Positions 8,175 through 17,328 of a stretch of 38,863 nt of DNA are shown here, piece by piece. Source of the DNA: Azoarcus sp. (lineage in GTDB: Bacteria > Pseudomonadota > Gammaproteobacteria > Burkholderiales > Rhodocyclaceae). A program made the position numbers and the translations under genes. Where the stretch lies: assembly GCA_031265765.1 (NCBI GenBank), contig JAISCE010000037.1, forward strand, positions 1 to 38,863, in the 5' to 3' direction. Within the stretch, counting starts at the first letter, position 1. Each line of letters begins with the position of its first letter. The notes below the pieces were generated by a model. It was not told where the DNA came from. It did not search any database and was given only the letters and a program-made list of their open reading frames with translations.

Positions 8175-8430
8175 ATAACGATCTCCTGCGCCCTCTACAG
8201 CCCCGGCCAGTTCCGTGTTTTCTCGCTCTCCGAACCCGATAGCGGCGAAGGCGGCATCGTCCAGCGTTTTTTCGACGGCATCGAAAAATACACCCCGCAA
8301 CTCGTTTCCTGGAACGGCGGCGGGTTCGACTTGCCCGTGCTGCACTACCGGGGGCTGCTCCATGGCGTTGCCGCGCCGCGTTACTGGGATCTTGGCGACG
8401 GCGACTACGCCGATTCGCGCGAATTCAATT
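8175..8430 (+). pseudogene. Fragment of PolB-like 3'-5' exonuclease gene
   Basis: An open frame without its own start encodes ISCALYSPGQFRVFSL, then GIVQRFFDGIEKY, VSWNGGGFDLPVLHYRG and VAAPRYWDLGD. These match the middle of the predicted PolB-type 3'-5' exonuclease family (DNA_pol_B_exo2 type), including the WNG..FDLPVL exonuclease motif. The N-terminal third (first DxE motif) and the C-terminal half are missing. The right end is cut at about 8430, where the minus-strand outer-membrane factor gene ends. It is a remnant trapped between the cassette-like region and the efflux operon. Confidence 0.6.
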
Positions 8431-8433
8431 GTC

Positions 8434-9897
8434 TCATTCGCCCGGCGCTTGAGCGGCGCTCTGTGCGCCCGATGGCGCAACGGTCGTCGTGGCGGTTGCA
8501 TCGTCTTCCGCTTTCCATCCGCCTCCCAGGGCTTTGTAGAGATCGACCGCGTCCGTCAGCCGGGCGAGCCTGAGTTGCGCGAGTTGATCTTGCACCGAGA
8601 AGCGTGTGCGTTGCGCTTCGAGTACGGAGAGAAGGTCGTCCGCGCCTTCGCGGTAGCGCAATTCGGCCAGATGCAGGGAGCGTTCCGCCTCGGCGAGAAT
8701 CTGTATCTGGGCTTCTTCCTGGTTGGCGTCGCGGGCGGTGTTGGAAAGGGCGTCTTCGACTTCTTTCAGGCTGGTGAGGATGACCTTGCGGTAGGTTTCG
8801 AGCAGTTCGCGTTCGCGCGAGCGGGCGCTGTCGACAAGGGCGTTCAGCCGTCCGGCGTCGAAGATCGTTTGCGCGAGCGCGCCGGTCAGCGATACGCTGG
8901 AGGACGGATCGGCGAGCGAGAGCAGGAATCCGCTTGCCAGATTGCCGCTCGCCGAGAGACTGATACGCGGGAAAAGCTCGGCGCGGGCCACGCCGATGTT
9001 GGCGGCGGCGGCGGCAAGTTGGGCTTCGGCGCTGGCGATGTCGGGGCGGCGCAGCAGCAGTTCGGAAGGCAGTCCAGGGCCGATGCCGGGGATGTTCAGC
9101 ATCGCTATCGGCGCGGCGGATTGCTGCGAAAGAGGATCGGCGCCGGGCGGGTGGCCGCGCAGGATGTCGAGTGCACTGCGCGTTTGGCGCACCTGCACTT
9201 CCAGCGGCCCGATTTGGGCTCGCTGGCTGAGAACCGTGGTTTTTTGGCGTGAGAGATCGAGAGAAGATGCCGCGCCATTGCGATAGCGGGCTTCGACGAC
9301 TTTGAATACCCGCTCGGCGATGGCGAGATTTTCGCGCGCGATCGTCAGGCGCTCGAAACCCGCCAGATATTGGAAATACGTGGAGGCGACGCTGGCGGCC
9401 AGCGATAGGCGGGCGCTGTCGTAGTCGTGGCGGCTGGCGGTGAGTTTGGCTTTGTCGCTGGCGATGGAGGCGGCGACCCGTCCCCACAGGTCGAGCTCGT
9501 AACTGGAGGACAAGCCGAGCGAGGTATTTTTGTGTTCTTCTACTGTGCTTGCGCTGCCGCCGCTGGCGGAACGGCTCCATCCGCTGTTGCCGGACAGGCT
9601 CAGGCCGGGGAATAGCGATGAATTCGTTGCGCGCAGGGTCAGTTCGGCCTGGATGACGCGCTCTGCCTGCGCGCGCAAGTCCGGACTGCCGTCGAAGGCA
9701 TCGGCGATCAGGGCATCGAGTTGCGGTGAGCCGAAGCTGCGCCACCAGTCCGGCGATGACGGGGGCGCGGCGCTGTCGCCGGGCGCGGTTTCGCTCCATT
9801 GCGATGGCAGGGCGAGATCGGGATGGGCGACAGGGCCGACGAAGGAGCAGCCAGTGGTGAAAAACACGGCACAGGCAAGTGCGGGCAAGCGTTTCAT
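8434..9897 (-). CDS. Outer-membrane efflux lipoprotein (NodT/OMF family)
   Basis: A 487-residue outer-membrane factor forming the exit duct for a tripartite efflux pump. The signal peptide ends with a lipobox-like FFTTGC, Cys17 being the lipidation site. SEW/DWWRSFGSPQLDALIADAF and the two internally repeated OEP halves (LRATNSSLFPGLSLSG and AEAQLAAAAANIGVARAELFPRISLSASG) are typical of NodT-type OMFs. It is the last gene of macA-macB-lipoprotein-nodT, starting 3 nt after the lipoprotein stop, so it is very likely the partner of the MacAB pump here. Its 3' end abuts the exonuclease fragment. Confidence 0.9.
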   Translation of the reverse strand: MKRLPALACAVFFTTGCSFVGPVAHPDLALPSQWSETAPGDSAAPPSSPDWWRSFGSPQLDALIADAFDGSPDLRAQAERVIQAELTLRATNSSLFPGLSLSGNSGWSRSASGGSASTVEEHKNTSLGLSSSYELDLWGRVAASIASDKAKLTASRHDYDSARLSLAASVASTYFQYLAGFERLTIARENLAIAERVFKVVEARYRNGAASSLDLSRQKTTVLSQRAQIGPLEVQVRQTRSALDILRGHPPGADPLSQQSAAPIAMLNIPGIGPGLPSELLLRRPDIASAEAQLAAAAANIGVARAELFPRISLSASGNLASGFLLSLADPSSSVSLTGALAQTIFDAGRLNALVDSARSRERELLETYRKVILTSLKEVEDALSNTARDANQEEAQIQILAEAERSLHLAELRYREGADDLLSVLEAQRTRFSVQDQLAQLRLARLTDAVDLYKALGGGWKAEDDATATTTVAPSGAQSAAQAPGE

Positions 9898-9900
9898 TTT

Positions 9901-10431
9901 TTATCTGCGCCGGTTGTGCCGATCGGAATGCCGGGAATCGTCGCGCTTCGATTCGTCGCGCTTGGACGATCTCCGTTCGGAGGATTTCGTTGTGTTGCTT
10001 TCCTTCTGCGCCTGCCGGGGAGGCGGCCTGTGTGCGTGGGTATCCGTGCGCGCGGTCTGTGTGCGCATGTTGTGCGCCGTGTCCGGGTCATGTCTCCGGT
10101 TCGAGACGGATGGGCGCGTCTGCGGAGGGGGTGCGGTCGCTTCGCGCCGGTGTTCGCCGCTCCGGTCGGTCCTCGGCGGCAAGGGGCGGTGAATGCCCGG
10201 CGGCGGAACAGGCTGTGCGGGAGGATGGTACTTGGGCGGCGGCGGCGGTGGCGGCGGACGATGATGGCGGCGGCGGTGATGGATTTCCGGGTCGTACCCT
10301 GGGTCGTGCCATGTCGGATACATGATGGCCGGGTCGTGATATCGATGACTTGCGGGTATGTCGCAATGATGGCAGCCGTTGAGCAGCAGGGGGAAAACCA
10401 GCGGGAAGACCAGGGCGAGGGTGCGTTTCAT
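9901..10431 (-). CDS. Pro/His/Arg-rich putative lipoprotein in efflux operon
   Basis: A 176-residue protein with signal peptide MKRTLALVFPLVFPLLLNGC; the Cys after LLNG is a lipobox. The mature part is low complexity: a His/Tyr/Asp-rich stretch (HRYHDPAIMYPTWHDPGYDP), HHRRRHHR, an eight-proline run, then a long Arg/Ser/Asp-rich tail. The start ATG has GGAG at good spacing inside the end of macB, only 5 nt away. No family is recognised. The His-rich segment could bind metal and the Pro/Arg-rich part could span periplasm or bind peptidoglycan; both are guesses. Its place between pump and outer-membrane duct genes suggests an accessory role. Confidence 0.6.
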   Translation of the reverse strand: MKRTLALVFPLVFPLLLNGCHHCDIPASHRYHDPAIMYPTWHDPGYDPEIHHRRRHHRPPPPPPPPKYHPPAQPVPPPGIHRPLPPRTDRSGEHRREATAPPPQTRPSVSNRRHDPDTAHNMRTQTARTDTHAHRPPPRQAQKESNTTKSSERRSSKRDESKRDDSRHSDRHNRRR

Positions 10432-10436
10432 GTTGT

Positions 10437-12389
10437 TTACTCCGTGGCGAGGGCGACAACGGGATCGAGTCGGGCGGCCTTGCGGGCCGGCAGGTAGCCG
10501 AACATCAGGCCGGTGATGAAAGCGCATCCGAACGCGAGCATGACCGGCAGCGGCGAATATTTGATGGGCGTGCCGAGGGCCTGGATGAGCGCGGCGGCGG
10601 CCAGCCCGAAAGCGACGCCGATGAGGCCGCCGAGGGCGGACACCACCAGTGCCTCGATGAGAAATTGTTGCAGGATGTTTTTCATCCGCGCGCCGGTCGC
10701 CATGCGGATGCCGATTTCACGGGTGCGTTCCGTCACCGACACCAGCATGATGTTCATGACGCCGATGCCGCCCACGAGCAGCGAAATCGCCGCCACCGCG
10801 CCGAGCAGGATGGTCAGCGTGTTTTGCGTCTCCGAAACGGCGTCGATGAAGGCGGCCATGTTGTTGATCTGGAAGTCTTCGGTGCCGTGCCGCGCCAGCA
10901 GCAGGTTGTGTACTGCGGACTGGGTCTCGTTGATGCGATCCACGTCGGCGACGGCGACCGTGACATTGCGCAGGTATCGCTGGCCGGTGATGCGCATGCT
11001 GCCGGTCGTGTAGGGGATGAGCACCATGTCGTCCTGATCCTGGCCGAAGCCGGTGGCGCCTTTTGCGATCATGGTGCCAATGATGTGGAACGGAACGTTG
11101 TTGACCAGCACGAACTGGCCGACCGGATCGGCTCCCGGAAAGAGAGCTTTCGCCACCGTCTGCCCGAGGACGGCGACGGCGGCGTAGCCGGCTTCGTCTT
11201 CGGCGCTGAAGAAGGTGCCGCTCGCCACGTCCCAGTTGCGCGCGACGATGTAATTCCACGATGTGGCATTGACGCTGGTGCGATGGTCGACGTTGCCGGC
11301 GCGCAGGGTGACGGTGGCGCTTTGTTCCGGCACGGCGGCCAGGACGTTGTCGATCTCGGCGACGGCTTTCACGTCTTCGATGACCAGGGTGGCAGTGGTG
11401 TCGCGCCCGCGCTGGTTGGGCGCGCCGGGACGCACCATGAGGAGATTGGTGCCCATGGCGCTGATTTGGTCGACGACTTTTTGCTTGGCGCCATCGCCGA
11501 TGGCGAGCATGGCGATGACCGAGGCGACGCCGATGACGATTCCCAGGAGCGTGAGCGCCGAGCGGAACAGGTTGGCCCTGAGCGCCCGCAATGCCGTGCG
11601 GGTGGCCTCGACGATGTCGGCCATCGGCGAACTGCGGTCGGCATGGAGGGTGAAATCCGGTTCGGGGATTCCAGGGCGCTGCGGGCCGGGGTCGGAGAGG
11701 ATGCGCCCGTCGCGGATTTCGATGATCCGGTGGGCCTGCTGGGCGATTTCGTGCGAATGGGTGATGAGGATGACGGTGTGGCCTTCGGCGGAAAGCCGGG
11801 TGAGGAGCTTCATGACATCCTCGCCGCTTTTGCTGTCGAGCGCGCCGGTCGGCTCGTCGGCGAGGATGACGCGCCCGCCGTTCATCAGCGCCCGCGCGAT
11901 TGAAACGCGCTGTTGCTGTCCGCCGGAAAGCTGGTTGGGCCGGTGGTGGCCGCGGTCGTCCAGCCCGAGGGCGGCAAGCAACTTTTCGGCGCGTCCGTGG
12001 CGCTCGGCGGGCGGCATGCCGGAATAGACCGCGGGCACTTCGACGTTTTCCCGCGCGGTGGCGCTGCCGATCAGGTTGTAGCTCTGGAACACGAAGCCGA
12101 AAGTCTCGCGCCGCATGCGGGCGAGTTCGTCGCGGTCGAATCCGGCCACGTCCTGGCCCATGAAGCGGTAAGTGCCGGAACTCGGGCGGTCGAGGCAGCC
12201 GAGGATGTTCATCAGCGTCGACTTGCCCGACCCCGAAGCGCCGACGATGGCAAGGAATTCGCCGGGGTAGATGGCAAGGTCGATGCCGTGCAGCACCTTG
12301 GTCTGTATTTCGCCGTTGACGAAGCTGCGGGTAACGCCGGAGAGTTCGATCAGGGGGCGGGGGGTTTTCCCTTCGGTGTGCGTGCTCAT
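10437..12389 (-). CDS. macB: MacB-like ABC efflux permease/ATPase
   Basis: A 650-residue fusion of ATPase and permease, the usual MacB arrangement. The N-terminal ATPase shows Walker A ([16 protein letters not shown]), signature [16 protein letters not shown] and Walker [16 protein letters not shown]. The C-terminal half has one membrane helix after the ATPase (about residues 275-298), a large periplasmic domain and three C-terminal helices (MacB_PCD plus FtsX-like), ending [15 protein letters not shown]. MacB drives export of macrolides, peptides or siderophore-like molecules from the periplasm through an OMF; the substrate here is unknown. The start overlaps the macA stop (ATGA). Confidence 0.93.
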   Translation of the reverse strand: MSTHTEGKTPRPLIELSGVTRSFVNGEIQTKVLHGIDLAIYPGEFLAIVGASGSGKSTLMNILGCLDRPSSGTYRFMGQDVAGFDRDELARMRRETFGFVFQSYNLIGSATARENVEVPAVYSGMPPAERHGRAEKLLAALGLDDRGHHRPNQLSGGQQQRVSIARALMNGGRVILADEPTGALDSKSGEDVMKLLTRLSAEGHTVILITHSHEIAQQAHRIIEIRDGRILSDPGPQRPGIPEPDFTLHADRSSPMADIVEATRTALRALRANLFRSALTLLGIVIGVASVIAMLAIGDGAKQKVVDQISAMGTNLLMVRPGAPNQRGRDTTATLVIEDVKAVAEIDNVLAAVPEQSATVTLRAGNVDHRTSVNATSWNYIVARNWDVASGTFFSAEDEAGYAAVAVLGQTVAKALFPGADPVGQFVLVNNVPFHIIGTMIAKGATGFGQDQDDMVLIPYTTGSMRITGQRYLRNVTVAVADVDRINETQSAVHNLLLARHGTEDFQINNMAAFIDAVSETQNTLTILLGAVAAISLLVGGIGVMNIMLVSVTERTREIGIRMATGARMKNILQQFLIEALVVSALGGLIGVAFGLAAAALIQALGTPIKYSPLPVMLAFGCAFITGLMFGYLPARKAARLDPVVALATE

Positions 12390-13720
12390 AAACGCGGCGG
12401 GCCGCCGGGACGGCGCATGCTGGAAGCTTGGGCGTTCGGGTTCGATTGGGCGCTGGCGAGGCCGGAAACGACCTTTTCGCCTTCTTCGAGACCGCTGATG
12501 ACTTGCGCATGTATACGGTTGGTGACGCCGGTTTCGATTGCGCGCTCCTCGATCTTGCCATTGGCGGCGAGCACTTTCACGGTGGCGCGGCGCGTGCGCG
12601 GCGCGGCGGCGTTTTCGCCTTCGTTGCGTGGCTGGCGCGGCGCGGCGGCGTTCCTGCTTTCGCCGCGAGGGCGGCGCGGACCTTGCGCGCCATCCGGGCG
12701 TTCCCCGGCGGTGCGGCCCATTTCCCTGGGCGGGCGGGATTGTTGCAGGGCGCCCATTGGAATCTGAAGCACGTCTTTTGCCTGCGCGACGATGAAGAAC
12801 ACTTGCGCCGTCATATTGGTCATTAGGCGGCCATCGGGATTGGGCACATCGAAAAGCGCGTTGTAGAGCACCACATTGTTGGTCGTGGTCGGCGTCGGCT
12901 CGATTTGGCCGAGTGCGCCGTACCAGCGTTTGTTCTGATTGCCGAGGGTCGTGAAGTAGACCTGCATGTCCGGATGCAGGCGGCTGATGTCGGCTTCCGA
13001 AACCTGGGTTTGCACCGTCATCGTCGTCAGGTCGGCGACGCGCAGAATGGTCGGCGCCTGTTGATTGGTGTTGAGGGTCTGCCCTTGACGGGCGCTGATC
13101 GACACCACGGTACCGTTCATCGGCGAGAGCACGCGCGCGTATTGCAGGTTGGCTTCGTCGCCGCGCAGGGAAGATTCGGTTTGTTCGATCTGGGCGCGCA
13201 AGGCTTCGAGCGAGGCTTCAGCCGATTTCAGCGAGGCTTCGGCGGTTTGCAGACCTTCGACGGTCGTGGCGTCCTCGGCCATCAGCGCCTGCTGGCGGCG
13301 GTACTGGATTTGCGCCAGCGTGAGCTGCGCCTCGCGTTCCTTGAGCTGCGCCCGCTGGTTGCGCAGTTGGGCGCGGGAGGCATCGACCTTGGAGAGATAA
13401 ACGGTCGGGTCGATTTCGGCGAGCAAATCGCCTGCCTTGACTTCGGAACCGACCTTGACGTGGATTTTCTGGAGTTGTCCCGAAACCTGCGCGCCGACAT
13501 CCACATAGTCGCGCGGTTGCAGCGTGCCGGTGGCGGTGACGATATCCTCGATATCGCCGCGCTCGACGGTAGTGAATTGGTAAGCGGCAGCCGGATCGTC
13601 CCCGTCGGGAAGGAAGCGCGAACCGGCCAGCCAGCCGCAAGCGGCCAGCGCGGTGGTTCCGAGAACGATCAGCGCGCGGCGCGGCCAGGGGCGGAGAGGT
13701 GGTTTTTCAAAAGTAGCCAT
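12386..13720 (-). CDS. macA: MacA-like periplasmic adaptor
   Basis: Membrane-fusion protein of about 444 residues linking MacB to the outer-membrane factor. One N-terminal helix ([18 protein letters not shown]) anchors it; then come a biotinyl-lipoyl half ([19 protein letters not shown]), a long coiled-coil hairpin (about residues 115-200), and beta-barrel domains. ATG 13720 was chosen because upstream residues are not family-like. Unusual: between IPMGALQQ and [14 protein letters not shown] there is an insertion of about 60 residues rich in Arg, Pro, Gly and Ala with a repeated NAAAPR motif. It is the first gene of the operon; its promoter must lie in 13721-13830, where no consensus box stands out. 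Confidence 0.92.
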   Translation of the reverse strand: MATFEKPPLRPWPRRALIVLGTTALAACGWLAGSRFLPDGDDPAAAYQFTTVERGDIEDIVTATGTLQPRDYVDVGAQVSGQLQKIHVKVGSEVKAGDLLAEIDPTVYLSKVDASRAQLRNQRAQLKEREAQLTLAQIQYRRQQALMAEDATTVEGLQTAEASLKSAEASLEALRAQIEQTESSLRGDEANLQYARVLSPMNGTVVSISARQGQTLNTNQQAPTILRVADLTTMTVQTQVSEADISRLHPDMQVYFTTLGNQNKRWYGALGQIEPTPTTTNNVVLYNALFDVPNPDGRLMTNMTAQVFFIVAQAKDVLQIPMGALQQSRPPREMGRTAGERPDGAQGPRRPRGESRNAAAPRQPRNEGENAAAPRTRRATVKVLAANGKIEERAIETGVTNRIHAQVISGLEEGEKVVSGLASAQSNPNAQASSMRRPGGPPRL

Positions 13721-13889
13721 TGTGGATTTTACGTGTGGGAAAACAAATAATGCACGAACGATCTGAGCAAAAGCATAGAAGATACAGGCGCTGGACAAGT
13801 ACTATTTTGTAACGGGTGGGTACCGTCATGTAGCAAACAACCGTGACGAGTGCGCGCGCCGCGTGGCGGCGCTCAAAAAAACGCATCCG

Positions 13890-13995
13890 CCTGGGTAGGG
13901 AGACACAAGATAGCGAGGAGAACGCCAAACGGGGCTTTGCCTGGCAGTGGCGTGCTTGTTGGAACGGGATGTCGTCATACATCCCGTTTTTTTTG
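13890..13995 (+). ncRNA. Candidate small RNA
   Basis: A forward segment of roughly 100 nt folds into a hairpin with closing stem ACGCCA/TGGCGT (13922-13927 with 13948-13953), followed by a terminator hairpin with a run of eight T. No protein gene reads into this terminator from upstream, because macA runs the other way. It does not match 6S, SRP, tmRNA or 5S as I know them. The 5' end is a guess and no clear promoter was found. Confidence 0.35.
13963..13994 (+). terminator. Strong intrinsic terminator
   Basis: AACGGGATGT pairs perfectly with ACATCCCGTT (10 bp, 6-nt loop CGTCAT) and continues into an uninterrupted T-run to 13994. This is a textbook forward terminator lying about 240 nt before hemC. 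Confidence 0.85.
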
Positions 13996-14142
13996 TGTTC
14001 CGCGAAGATATCGTGTTGGGCGTTGCGTGGCCACTGCGTGGAATATAGAGCGCGCTTCGACGCTCCGCCGGCTCGTGGCCGGCGCATCGCTGCCGGCTCG
14101 CTTTCGAGATGACGCCTTCGGACTGCGCCATGTCCGGCAGGC

Positions 14143-14151
14143 TGCTAGAAT
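14143..14151 (+). promoter_or_regulatory. Extended -10 element before hemC
   Basis: TGCTAGAAT matches an extended -10 (TGnTAnAAT), about 80 nt before the hemC start and downstream of the terminator. No good -35 box is visible, which is common with extended -10 promoters. Confidence 0.45.
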
Positions 14152-14230
14152 CGACCCCGGTTTTTGCGTGGACGTCCGTCCGTTCCGGCATTTCTTTCAT
14201 GTTCGCGTCTGTTTTCAAGATAATTCCGCT

Positions 14231-15166
14231 GTGAGTGCTTTTTCTCCCCCTGGGCGCATTGTCATCGCCACCCGCGAAAGCCGTTTGGCGCTGTGGCAGG
14301 CCGGGCATATCAAGGCGCGGCTCGAAACGCTTTATCCAGCCTGCCGCGTCGCGCTGCTGGGCATGACCACGCGCGGCGACCGTATCCTGGACCGCCCGCT
14401 GGCCGAGGTGGGCGGCAAGGGACTGTTCGTCAAGGAACTGGAAGCGGCGCTGCTCGATGGCCGCGCCGATATTGCCGTGCATTCGATGAAAGATGTGCCG
14501 ATGCTCATGGGCGGCGAATTCGCGCTGGCTTGCGTGACGGCGCGCGAAACGCCGCTCGATGCGTTCGTCTCTGGGCGCTACGCTTCGCTCGACGACATGC
14601 CGCCGGGCGCGGTGGTCGGCACATCCTCGCTGCGGCGCGAATCGCAAATCCATGCGCGTTACCCCTCTCTCGCCGTCGCCAGCCTGCGCGGCAATCTCGA
14701 TACCCGTCTGCGCAAGCTCGATGAAGGGCGGTTCGATGCCATCGTTCTCGCCGCTGCCGGGCTGCGCCGGTTGGGCCTCGGGGAGCGCATCCGCGCCGTC
14801 CTGCCTGCCGAAATTTCGCTGCCCGCCGCCGGGCAAGGCGCACTGGGCATCGAATGCCTGGCTGCGCGCGCCGATCTGCTTGCCTGTTTGCAAGTGCTGG
14901 CCGATGCCGATACAGCGGCCTGCGTCGCCGCCGAGCGAGCCTTCGCTCGCGCGCTGGCAGGCAGTTGCGACGTGCCCTTGGGCGCTTACGGTGAAATCCG
15001 CGATGGCAGGCTTTGGCTGCGCGGTTTCGTCGCCCGTCCCGACGGCAGCCGTATCGTGCGCGGCGAGCGCGAGGGCGCGCCGGGCGAGGCCCAAACCATC
15101 GGGCAGACCTTGGCCGGCGGCCTGCTCGCCCAAGGGGCCGGAGAAATCCTGGCCGATCTGGGATGA
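14231..15166 (+). CDS. hemC: Porphobilinogen deaminase (hydroxymethylbilane synthase)
   Basis: Polymerises four porphobilinogen units to hydroxymethylbilane in haem biosynthesis. The 311 residues match the family length. Motifs seen are [82 protein letters not shown] and [11 protein letters not shown]. The dipyrromethane cofactor cysteine sits in [15 protein letters not shown] 14231 is the only sensible in-frame start giving the family N terminus. The stop overlaps the hemD ATG (ATGA), so hemC and hemD are translationally coupled. Confidence 0.95.
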   Translation: MSAFSPPGRIVIATRESRLALWQAGHIKARLETLYPACRVALLGMTTRGDRILDRPLAEVGGKGLFVKELEAALLDGRADIAVHSMKDVPMLMGGEFALACVTARETPLDAFVSGRYASLDDMPPGAVVGTSSLRRESQIHARYPSLAVASLRGNLDTRLRKLDEGRFDAIVLAAAGLRRLGLGERIRAVLPAEISLPAAGQGALGIECLAARADLLACLQVLADADTAACVAAERAFARALAGSCDVPLGAYGEIRDGRLWLRGFVARPDGSRIVRGEREGAPGEAQTIGQTLAGGLLAQGAGEILADLG

Positions 15167-15933
15167 GCGGCGCGCTTGCCGGGCGAACGGTCGTCGTCAC
15201 CCGTCCGTCCGCGCAAGCCGGGGCGCTGTGCCGCGCCGTCGAAGCGGAAGGCGGGCGCGCTTTCCGCTTTCCGTTGCTGGAAATCCTTCCCTCCGGCGAT
15301 CCCGGCGTTTTCGCGCCGGTCGCGGCGCGGCTCGATGAATTCGATCTTGCCTTTTTCGTCAGTTCCAACGCGGTCGAGCATGGCCTGGACGGGCTGCGGG
15401 CACTGCGCGCGTGGCCGCCGGGCTTGAGCGTCGCAACGGTCGGGCAGGGGAGCGCCCGCGCCCTTCGGGCGCGCGGCTTTGTCGAAGTCATCGCGCCGGA
15501 AAACGGTTTCGATAGCGAAGCCGTGCTGGCCCTGCCCGCATTCGCGCCCGAAGCCGTGCGTGGCCGCGTGGTGTTGATCCTGCGCGGCGGCGGCGGGCGC
15601 GAACTATTGGGCGAGACGCTCGCCGCGCGCGGCGCGCGCGTCGAATACCTTTCCTGTTACCGGCGGCGCTGCCCCGAAGCCGATCCCGCGCCGCTGCTGG
15701 CGCTGGCCGCGCGGGGCGAAGCCGATGCCCTGTTGCTCACCAGCGGCGAAGGGGCCGACAATCTCGCCCGGCTCGCCGGCGCGGCGGGACTGGCCCAACT
15801 CGCGGCGCTGCCGGTTTTCGTCTCCCATCCGCGCATTGCCGCCCGCTGCCGCGCCCATGGCCTGACGCGAATCGTCGCCGCGGAAGGCGGCGATGACGCA
15901 TTGTTACGCGCGCTTGCGGCGTTCTTTGGGTAA
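15163..15933 (+). CDS. hemD: Uroporphyrinogen-III synthase
   Basis: Cyclises hydroxymethylbilane with inversion of ring D to uroporphyrinogen III. The 256-residue protein has the typical two-lobe pattern: [21 protein letters not shown] at the start, [57 protein letters not shown] and [17 protein letters not shown]. Sequence conservation in this family is low, but these motifs and the hemC context make the call safe. It starts inside the hemC stop. Confidence 0.93.
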   Translation: MSGALAGRTVVVTRPSAQAGALCRAVEAEGGRAFRFPLLEILPSGDPGVFAPVAARLDEFDLAFFVSSNAVEHGLDGLRALRAWPPGLSVATVGQGSARALRARGFVEVIAPENGFDSEAVLALPAFAPEAVRGRVVLILRGGGGRELLGETLAARGARVEYLSCYRRRCPEADPAPLLALAARGEADALLLTSGEGADNLARLAGAAGLAQLAALPVFVSHPRIAARCRAHGLTRIVAAEGGDDALLRALAAFFG

Positions 15934-15944
15934 ACTCCTGACAT

Positions 15945-15973
15945 GTTTCAATCCACGCCCGTAAACGGGCGAC
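15945..15973 (-). repeat. Orphan CRISPR-repeat-like unit
   Basis: Read on the minus strand the 29 bp begin GTCGCCCG, form a perfect stem CGCCCG-TTTA-CGGGCG and end GTGGATTGAAAC. This layout (5' GTCGC, central GC stem, 3' ATTGAAAC) is that of type I-C-like CRISPR repeats. Only one copy is present, no spacer array and no cas gene is in the window. It starts 12 bp after the hemD stop, before hemX. Confidence 0.45.
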
Positions 15974-16052
15974 ACGGCGCGGAAGGGAGAACAATCCTCC
16001 CGTGCATAATCATCCCCTTGAAGGGGGAGGTTCCAACCGGAATCAGTTTTCG

Positions 16053-17318
16053 ATGAATTCGTCCGAATCCCAATCTTCTGGCGCCACTTCCGGCGATGCC
16101 TTGTCCGAAGCCGCCGCCGGCGCGTCGATGCCGGCGGCGGCTTCGGACCCGGTCTCCCTCCCTGTCGAAGAGCGTCCGCCCGCGCCGCCTCGCCGCCACG
16201 ATGCGGCGGCTTCCATCCATGCCCCGCGTAGCGCCGCCGCAGGCTGGGCATTGTTGTTGGCGCTGCTTTCTCTCGGTGTAGCCGCCTATACGTTGTGGCA
16301 ATCGCGCGAATGGCATGCCGCGGACACAAGCCTGTACAAAGAATTCGGCGGAAAACTGGCGAATAACGAGGCCAGTGTCACGGAAACGCACGATCTGGCG
16401 CAACAGGTCGCCACTCTCAAGAACAGGCTCGGCGCCGTCGACACCAAGATCGACAGAAGCGAAGGCCAGGCCGTGGCGCTGGAAAATCTCTACCAGCAAT
16501 TTTCGCGTTCGCAAGAAGAACGCATCGTCGCGGAAGTCCGGCAAGCAGTGACGATCGCCAGCCAGCAATTGCAATACGCGGGCAACGTCGAAACCGCCCT
16601 GATCGCCCTCCGGGGCGCGCAGACGCGGCTGGAACAAAACGATCACGGCCAGTTCGCCCCGTTGCGCCGCACTCTCGCGGCGGACATCGAAAAACTGGGC
16701 CAGCAGGGCCATCTCGATATACCGGACACTGCCTTGCGCCTCGAACAACTGCTTGCCAAGGTCGATACCTTGCCGCTGGCTTACATGGGTGAAATTCCCG
16801 CCGCGCCGCCATCGTCCGGATCCGCCGATGCGGGGAAGGCGGACATTGCCCATTTTGCCATGACGCTTTGGAGCGATATCTGGAACGAGTTGCGTTCGCT
16901 GGTCAAGATCGAACGCATCGACGCGGACGCCGACCCCGTCCTGCTTGCGCCGGTACAAGGCGCCTTTTTGCGCGAAAACCTGAAAATCCGTCTCCTGACC
17001 GCGCGGCTGGCCTTGCTTGCGCGCGACGGCCACACCTATGTCGCCGATCTTGCCCAGGCGCGGAACTGGATTGAACGGTTTTTCGATCTGCATGATCCGG
17101 ATGTCAAAAAAGCGGTCAGCGACTTGCGCACGCTCGAAACCATGCCGGTCGGTGTCAAACGCTACGAACTGATCGAAAGTCTCGCCGCCCTGCGCAGCCT
17201 GGAAGCGCCGCGCGGCCGTGCGGGAGACGATCCGCCGCCCGCGCCGGTACGAAGCGGCGATGCATCGGACGCGGCGGAGCCGTCCGCCGAAGAAACCCCG
17301 ACCGCGGCGCAACCCTGA
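16053..17318 (+). CDS. hemX: HemX-like membrane protein
   Basis: A 421-residue protein with one membrane helix (GWALLLALLSLGVAAYTLW) after a disordered Ala/Pro/Ser-rich N terminus, then a periplasmic coiled-coil-rich domain (LAQQVATLKNRLGAVDTKID, AVALENLYQQFSRSQEER) and the conserved LKIRLLTARLALLARD and ARNWIERFFD segments of the HemX family. It is encoded with hemCD in gamma- and betaproteobacteria; despite older annotation it lacks a methyltransferase domain and its function is unsettled. ATG 16053 is preferred; a GTG at 16002, in frame, follows a GGGAG/CTCCC hairpin and would add 17 residues. A Pro/Ala/Glu-rich tail ends it. Confidence 0.88.
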   Translation: MNSSESQSSGATSGDALSEAAAGASMPAAASDPVSLPVEERPPAPPRRHDAAASIHAPRSAAAGWALLLALLSLGVAAYTLWQSREWHAADTSLYKEFGGKLANNEASVTETHDLAQQVATLKNRLGAVDTKIDRSEGQAVALENLYQQFSRSQEERIVAEVRQAVTIASQQLQYAGNVETALIALRGAQTRLEQNDHGQFAPLRRTLAADIEKLGQQGHLDIPDTALRLEQLLAKVDTLPLAYMGEIPAAPPSSGSADAGKADIAHFAMTLWSDIWNELRSLVKIERIDADADPVLLAPVQGAFLRENLKIRLLTARLALLARDGHTYVADLAQARNWIERFFDLHDPDVKKAVSDLRTLETMPVGVKRYELIESLAALRSLEAPRGRAGDDPPPAPVRSGDASDAAEPSAEETPTAAQP

Positions 17319-17328
17319 GAATCGAACC

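Larger units (their letters stand above)
13721..14230. other. Divergent macA/hemC intergenic region
   Basis: About 510 bp without a protein gene. It should hold the macA promoter (minus strand), a forward hairpin cluster ending in a strong intrinsic terminator, and, nearer hemC, an extended -10 element. Open frames crossing it look like GC-rich noise. The terminator has no forward protein gene before it, which is the basis for the small-RNA suggestion. Confidence 0.6.

Noticed and set aside
10665-11903. Long plus-strand open frame opposite macB
   Set aside because: Asp/Gly/Ala/His-rich shadow of macB with no recognisable family.
13800-13995. 6S, SRP or 5S RNA
   Set aside because: The characteristic bulges and conserved segments of these RNAs as I know them are not present; only a generic sRNA candidate is kept.
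15945-15973. True CRISPR array
   Set aside because: Only one repeat-like unit exists; no second copy or spacer follows in either direction, so only a repeat-like element is reported.
16053-17318. HemX as uroporphyrinogen-III methyltransferase
   Set aside because: The protein is a single-helix coiled-coil membrane protein with no SAM-methyltransferase motifs; the old name is misleading.
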